Assembly: GCF_008330945.1 (NCBI RefSeq)
Contig: NZ_CP043488.1
Coordinates: 2,082,501-2,146,500 of the forward strand
Direction of reading: 5' to 3'
From: Labrys sp. KNU-23
GTDB taxonomy: Bacteria; Pseudomonadota; Alphaproteobacteria; Rhizobiales; Labraceae
Length of the DNA stretch: 64,000 bases
The position numbers and the translations under genes were made by a program. Below are positions 60,711 to 64,000 of the stretch, piece by piece; within the stretch, counting starts at the first letter, position 1, and each line of letters starts with the position of its first letter. The notes under the pieces are model-generated. The model was given only the letters and a program-made list of their open reading frames with translations, was not told the DNA's origin and made no database searches.

Positions 60711-62693
60711 TCAATGAGCCCGACGCCCGAGCTGCCAGATCAGGTAGGGCAGTCCGATCAGGGCGGCCACGATGCCGGTCGGCAGTTCACGGGGGGCGAT
60801 CAGCGTACGCGCCAGGGCATCGGCGACGACCATGACCAGGGCGCCGATGAGGACCGAGCCGAGAATCTGCGACCAGGCGCGGCGCAGGCCGATGAGGCGC
60901 GCCATATGCGGCCCGGCAAGGCCGACGAAGGTGAGCGGGCCAGTGGCCATGACTGCGACGGATGTCAGCAGCGAGGCCATGGCCAGGATCGCCAGCCGGC
61001 TGGTTTCGACCGGCAAGCCGAGAGCCCTGGCCGTGACGAGGCCCATCGGCACGATGTCGAGCCAGCGCGTCAGTGCCAGGGCGGATGGCAGCAGCAGGGC
61101 GGCAAAGGCCGCTGTCGTCAGCACTTTGGGCCAATCGGCATAGTAGGTCGATCCGGCCATCCAGGCGAGCACTTGCGGCGCACGGGGATCGCCCAATGCG
61201 AGAAAGGCGACGATGACGACGTCGAGCAACGCCGAGAGGGCGAGGCCGGTGAGCAGGACCTGGTCGGGGGCGAAACCGCTGCGCCGGCCGACCATGAGCA
61301 CCAGGAAGAGCGCAAGAAAGCCGCCGGCTGCACCGGCGGCCGTGTGGGTGGCCAAACCGGTTGTCTGGCCCAGGATCATCGAAAGGGCCATGCCGAAGGC
61401 AACGCCGGTGCCGATGCCGAGAACCTCGGGGGCGGCCAGCGGATTGCCCGATATCCGCTGCAGCAGCAGGCCCGCGGTGGCGAGCATGGCGCCGGCCAAG
61501 GCGGCGATCGAGGCGCGCGGGGCTCGCCAGGGTTCGACCAGGGCGAAGTCGCCGGGCGAGATCAGCCGCCAGCCCGCGCTGCCATGGCCGATCAGCAAGG
61601 CGCCGATCGCGGCAAGGACGAGCAGGACGGCAAGCCCGGGCAAGAGCCGGGTTCGATCGCGCGAGCCGGTGACCAGGGAACGTTGCGTCGAGGGCGGTTC
61701 GGTGCGGCGCAGTCGTGGCAGGAGCCAGAGCAGCAGCGGGGCCCCCAGCAGGGCTGTGGCTGCGCCCGTGGGCAGGTCGATGATGCCGGCCGCTTCCAGC
61801 AATCCGACGATGGCGTCAACGGCCAGCACAAGCAGGGCGCCGGTCAAAGGTGCCAGGATCAGCCGGGCGGCAAAGCGGCGGGCGCCCGACAGGCGTGCGA
61901 TCTGCGGTGCCGCCAGCCCTACGAAGCCGATCACTCCGACATGCGCCGTGACCACGGCGGTGAGCAAGGCGGCGATGAGGAGGCCGGCGCCGCGCACCAG
62001 GCCGAGCGGCACGCCCAGGGCGCGGGCGTTTTCCTCATCCAGGGAGAGCAGTTCGAAGGGGCGGGCCAGCAGTGCGGCCAGGAGACAAAGCAGGCCGATG
62101 GCGGGCGCGAGCGCTGCCGGCGCCGACCAGTCCTGCTGCGCCAGTGCCCCGCCGCCCCAAAGGAAGAGAATGGCGACATATTCCTGGTTGAGAAGGCGCA
62201 GGGCGATGGTTAGGGCGCCGCAGAACAAGCCCGCCACCAGGCCGGACAGCACCAGGGCGACGGAGGAGAAGCGATTGCGTGCCGCACAGATCATCACGAA
62301 GCCCAGGGCCAGCAGCGTGCCGGCCAGAGCGATCACGGGGCGTCCGAGCACGAGCAGCCCGGGAGCGGCGACGAGGACGATGGTCAAGGCAAGCTGGGAG
62401 CCCGCTTCCAGGCCGAGCGTGGTGGGGGAGGCCAGCGGATTGCGCAGCGTCTGTTGCAGCAGGAGGCCGGCCAGACCGAGCCCTGCGCCGGCCAGGATCG
62501 CAGTGAGCGCGCGAGGCAGGGCGGAGAAATGAAAGACGAGCTGCTGCGGGTCGTCGAGTTGGGGACGGAGCACGGCGCCCCACCATTGCGCGGCCGGCAA
62601 TTGCATGGTCCAGCACCAGGCGGTCAGTACGAGAGCCAACGCTCCCAGGACGGTGTAGGCCAACAGGGGGCGGCGTGCGTCAGAACCGGGCAT
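60711..62693 (-). CDS. fhuB: FhuB-type siderophore ABC permease (two fused halves)
   Basis: A protein of about 660 residues made of two homologous halves of the FecCD/BtuC fold. First half: FSALPRALTAILAGAGLGLAGLLLQQTLRNPLASPTTLGLEAGSQLALTI; second half: LAALAGAMLATAGLLLQRISGNPLAAPEVLGIGTGVAFGMAL. Both carry the RNPLASP/GNPLAAP motif and the GFVGLAAPQIAR/TFVGLAGPHMAR motif near the end. Such fusions import Fe(III)-hydroxamate siderophores. The start is uncertain: ATG 62693, 62702 or 62729. No fhuC ATPase gene is in the window. Confidence 0.9.
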   Translation of the reverse strand: MPGSDARRPLLAYTVLGALALVLTAWCWTMQLPAAQWWGAVLRPQLDDPQQLVFHFSALPRALTAILAGAGLGLAGLLLQQTLRNPLASPTTLGLEAGSQLALTIVLVAAPGLLVLGRPVIALAGTLLALGFVMICAARNRFSSVALVLSGLVAGLFCGALTIALRLLNQEYVAILFLWGGGALAQQDWSAPAALAPAIGLLCLLAALLARPFELLSLDEENARALGVPLGLVRGAGLLIAALLTAVVTAHVGVIGFVGLAAPQIARLSGARRFAARLILAPLTGALLVLAVDAIVGLLEAAGIIDLPTGAATALLGAPLLLWLLPRLRRTEPPSTQRSLVTGSRDRTRLLPGLAVLLVLAAIGALLIGHGSAGWRLISPGDFALVEPWRAPRASIAALAGAMLATAGLLLQRISGNPLAAPEVLGIGTGVAFGMALSMILGQTTGLATHTAAGAAGGFLALFLVLMVGRRSGFAPDQVLLTGLALSALLDVVIVAFLALGDPRAPQVLAWMAGSTYYADWPKVLTTAAFAALLLPSALALTRWLDIVPMGLVTARALGLPVETSRLAILAMASLLTSVAVMATGPLTFVGLAGPHMARLIGLRRAWSQILGSVLIGALVMVVADALARTLIAPRELPTGIVAALIGLPYLIWQLGRRAH

Positions 62694-63606
62694 TGGCGCC
62701 ATCCGTTGCGCGGTTCCCGCTGAAGGCATCGACCAGAAGACGGGCGAAACGCTGCGCCGCCGTGAGATCGCCGAAGGGCCAGGTCGCAGCGAGGCGCTTC
62801 ACGCGCCCCTGCCTCACTGCGGGCAGATTACCCCACAGGCTGTCCGTATCGGGCGCGAGCGTCACCTCGGAGGGCAATGGATCGACCACCAAGATTTCGG
62901 CATCGGTAAAGGCGGCAAGCTTTTCGACGCCGGTCAGGGCAAAGCCCCAGCCATTGGTCGGCGCATGCCAGGCATTGGTAAGGCCAAGCCGTTGCAACAC
63001 CCCGCCGAACAGGCTGGCGGGGCCGTAGACGCGCACGAAGCGCTTGTCGAGAAACTGGATGACGAGCAGGCGGGGCATGGCCGTGCCCGTGAGACGTTGG
63101 CGCAGGCTCGCAAATTCGGTTTCGGCCCGCGTTGTGACGGCCTGCGCCTGCGCTTCGCGCCCCACTGTCTTGCCCAGTGCCTGGAGCTCGGCTTCGGCAT
63201 GGCCAAGGGGATCACCCGTACCGGAATGGACCGCCACCTCCCGGGTAGGCGCAATGCGTTGCAGCGAGGGGCGCGCCGCTGCGCCGAGCGGGCTGACGAT
63301 GATGAGATCCGGCTTGAGGGCTGCAATGGTTTCCAGGCTGGGCGTATCGCGAAGGCCGACATCCGGCATGTCCGGCGGCAGAGCGGGTTCGCCGACCCAG
63401 ATGCGATAGAGATCGGCATCGCCCACGCCGATGGGATTGATGCCCAGCGACATCACCATGGCTGTCGCCGTCCAGTCCAGCACGACGACGCGTCCGGGCA
63501 CCGTCGAGGTTTGAGCATGCGCGATCCGCGGGACGAGCGCCAGGCACGCCAGAGCGATGGCGCCATGGCGCAGGGCCGTCGGAAGCATGGCGGTAAGCAG
63601 TTTCAC
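62680..63606 (-). CDS. FhuD-type siderophore ABC substrate-binding protein
   Basis: A 308-residue protein with a signal peptide ending IAHA-QTS (about 31), then a BtuF/FhuD-type fold: RVVVLDWTATAMVMSLGINPIGVGDADLY, SLETIAALKPDLIIVSPLG and QFLDKRFVRVYGPASLFGGVLQRLGLTNAWH. It delivers a ferric siderophore to the FhuB permease, whose gene start lies inside its end. I chose GTG 63606 with GGAGAC five bases before it. A frame to 63849 would have no ribosome site and would read through two hairpins. Confidence 0.88.
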   Translation of the reverse strand: MKLLTAMLPTALRHGAIALACLALVPRIAHAQTSTVPGRVVVLDWTATAMVMSLGINPIGVGDADLYRIWVGEPALPPDMPDVGLRDTPSLETIAALKPDLIIVSPLGAAARPSLQRIAPTREVAVHSGTGDPLGHAEAELQALGKTVGREAQAQAVTTRAETEFASLRQRLTGTAMPRLLVIQFLDKRFVRVYGPASLFGGVLQRLGLTNAWHAPTNGWGFALTGVEKLAAFTDAEILVVDPLPSEVTLAPDTDSLWGNLPAVRQGRVKRLAATWPFGDLTAAQRFARLLVDAFSGNRATDGANARF

Positions 63607-63624
63607 GGCGTCTCCGCGCGCCAG

Positions 63625-63670
63625 GCAAATACTCCCTGATCCAGCCACGGCGGGATCAGGGAGTATTTGC
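63625..63670. promoter_or_regulatory. Perfect 18-bp stem-loop in the leader of the siderophore-binding protein gene
   Basis: Left arm GCAAATACTCCCTGATCC (63625-63642), right arm GGATCAGGGAGTATTTGC (63653-63670), 10-base loop. It ends 18 bases before the gene start on the minus strand. It could be a terminator/attenuator or a palindromic repeat; no clear T-run follows on either strand. Confidence 0.75.
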
Positions 63671-63690
63671 AGGATTTCAAAATTGGCAGC

Positions 63691-63731
63691 GTTTGCGCAC
63701 CTCGCCCTCGGAATAGGCGAGGTGCGCAAAC
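63691..63731. promoter_or_regulatory. Perfect 16-bp stem-loop upstream of the first
   Basis: Left arm GTTTGCGCACCTCGCC (63691-63706), right arm GGCGAGGTGCGCAAAC (63716-63731), 9-base loop. It is unrelated in sequence to the hairpin at 63625. The two are only 20 bases apart and both lie between the probable promoter region and the binding-protein start. Confidence 0.75.
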
Positions 63732-64000
63732 ACTGCCTGAGGAAGCGGAGCATTCGCCGGCCTTGACCGAGCGACGGCATCCATCTCGCCGAAAGGATCT
63801 CAGTTTCTGACAGCGCCGGCTTATGGCACTTGAAATATACGATACGCAACAGAGAATATTGTCTCGCTTGTGCAGTTTTTAATTCCTATAAATTGCACAA
63901 ATGAAAATAAGTATAATCGTAGGTTCATGGGAGTAATTCTATTATAAGTTTGTTTACATGGTAAAGCTTGTTGGTCTAAACGTCTGCAAAATGACGCTGC
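63732..64000. other. AT-rich upstream region with imperfect dyad at 63868-63900
   Basis: No gene is visible to the window end. The sequence is AT-rich after about 63830. An imperfect inverted repeat, TTGTGCAGTTTTTA (63868-63881) and TATAAATTGCACAA (63887-63900), matches at 12 of 14 positions around a 5-base centre; the outer TTGTGCA arms are perfect. It may be an operator for the siderophore genes. I see no clear Fur box or iron-control element. Confidence 0.45.

Noticed and set aside
60582..62213. A 543-codon plus-strand open frame opposite the FhuB gene
   Set aside because: It is low-complexity (Gly, Gln, Arg, Asp rich) and antisense to a clear FhuB-type gene.

Overview
The window is about 64 kb of GC-rich DNA with the coding style of a methylotrophic alphaproteobacterium, probably of the Hyphomicrobiales (Rhizobiales). 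The grounds are a XoxF-type methanol dehydrogenase system, a pqqABCDE operon, a complete bacterial tetrahydromethanopterin (H4MPT)/methylofuran formaldehyde-oxidation module, and dense, head-to-tail overlapping operons. I cannot name the genus. No rRNA, tRNA, CRISPR array, transposase, integrase or phage gene was found.

Region 1 (1-36 kb) is a nearly uninterrupted methylotrophy island. The 3' end of xoxF is followed by xoxG, xoxJ, a rhodanese-like CxxxCW protein and a SoxYZ-like carrier. Next, on the minus strand, comes pqqABCDE with two exported orphan proteins translationally coupled behind pqqE. An alpha/beta hydrolase and an OmpR/EnvZ-type two-component pair separate this from fhcBADC (formyl transfer and hydrolysis to formate). 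Divergent from fhc run the beta-RFAP synthase-like gene, mtdB, an ATP-grasp gene, mch, a RimK-like ATP-grasp gene, a CitG-like gene and fae. Cofactor genes follow: a HisA-like barrel, a hydantoinase-like MfnF candidate, DUF447, a dihydropteroate-synthase-like protein, a DmrB-like flavoprotein, an MfnE-like kinase, mfnB and a DUF2380 protein. The island ends with a lut-like group (substrate-binding protein, beta-propeller, SRPBCC protein, ABC ATPase, ABC-2 permease, exported protein), known in Methylobacterium for lanthanide uptake. Together the genes oxidise methanol to formaldehyde (XoxF, PQQ, probably lanthanide), capture it on H4MPT (Fae), oxidise it (MtdB, Mch) and release formate (Fhc). 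They also make the cofactors.

Region 2 (36-51 kb) starts with a secreted dienelactone-hydrolase-like protein and a small unknown gene. The rest is a long minus-strand peptide locus: two paralogous peptide-binding proteins, a D-aminopeptidase-type serine hydrolase, a Dpp-type ABC transporter, an amidohydrolase/deacetylase, a RidA protein, a SelA-like PLP enzyme and an IclR regulator. It looks like uptake and breakdown of D-amino-acid-containing peptides or N-acyl amino acids.

Region 3 (51-58.8 kb) has an ion channel with a C-terminal zinc ribbon, then a sugar-type ABC transporter with a gamma-family PLP enzyme and a PfkB kinase. Divergent from these are an RpiR/MurR regulator and a TrpF-like barrel that lacks the usual catalytic cysteine. 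A perfect inverted repeat lies in the divergent promoter.

Region 4 (58.8-64 kb) has an MsbA-like ABC exporter, a fused FhuB-type siderophore permease and its binding protein. The binding-protein gene is preceded by two perfect long stem-loops and an AT-rich leader. Intergenic palindromic repeats occur at about 25.8, 32.9, 39.8 and 49.0 kb.
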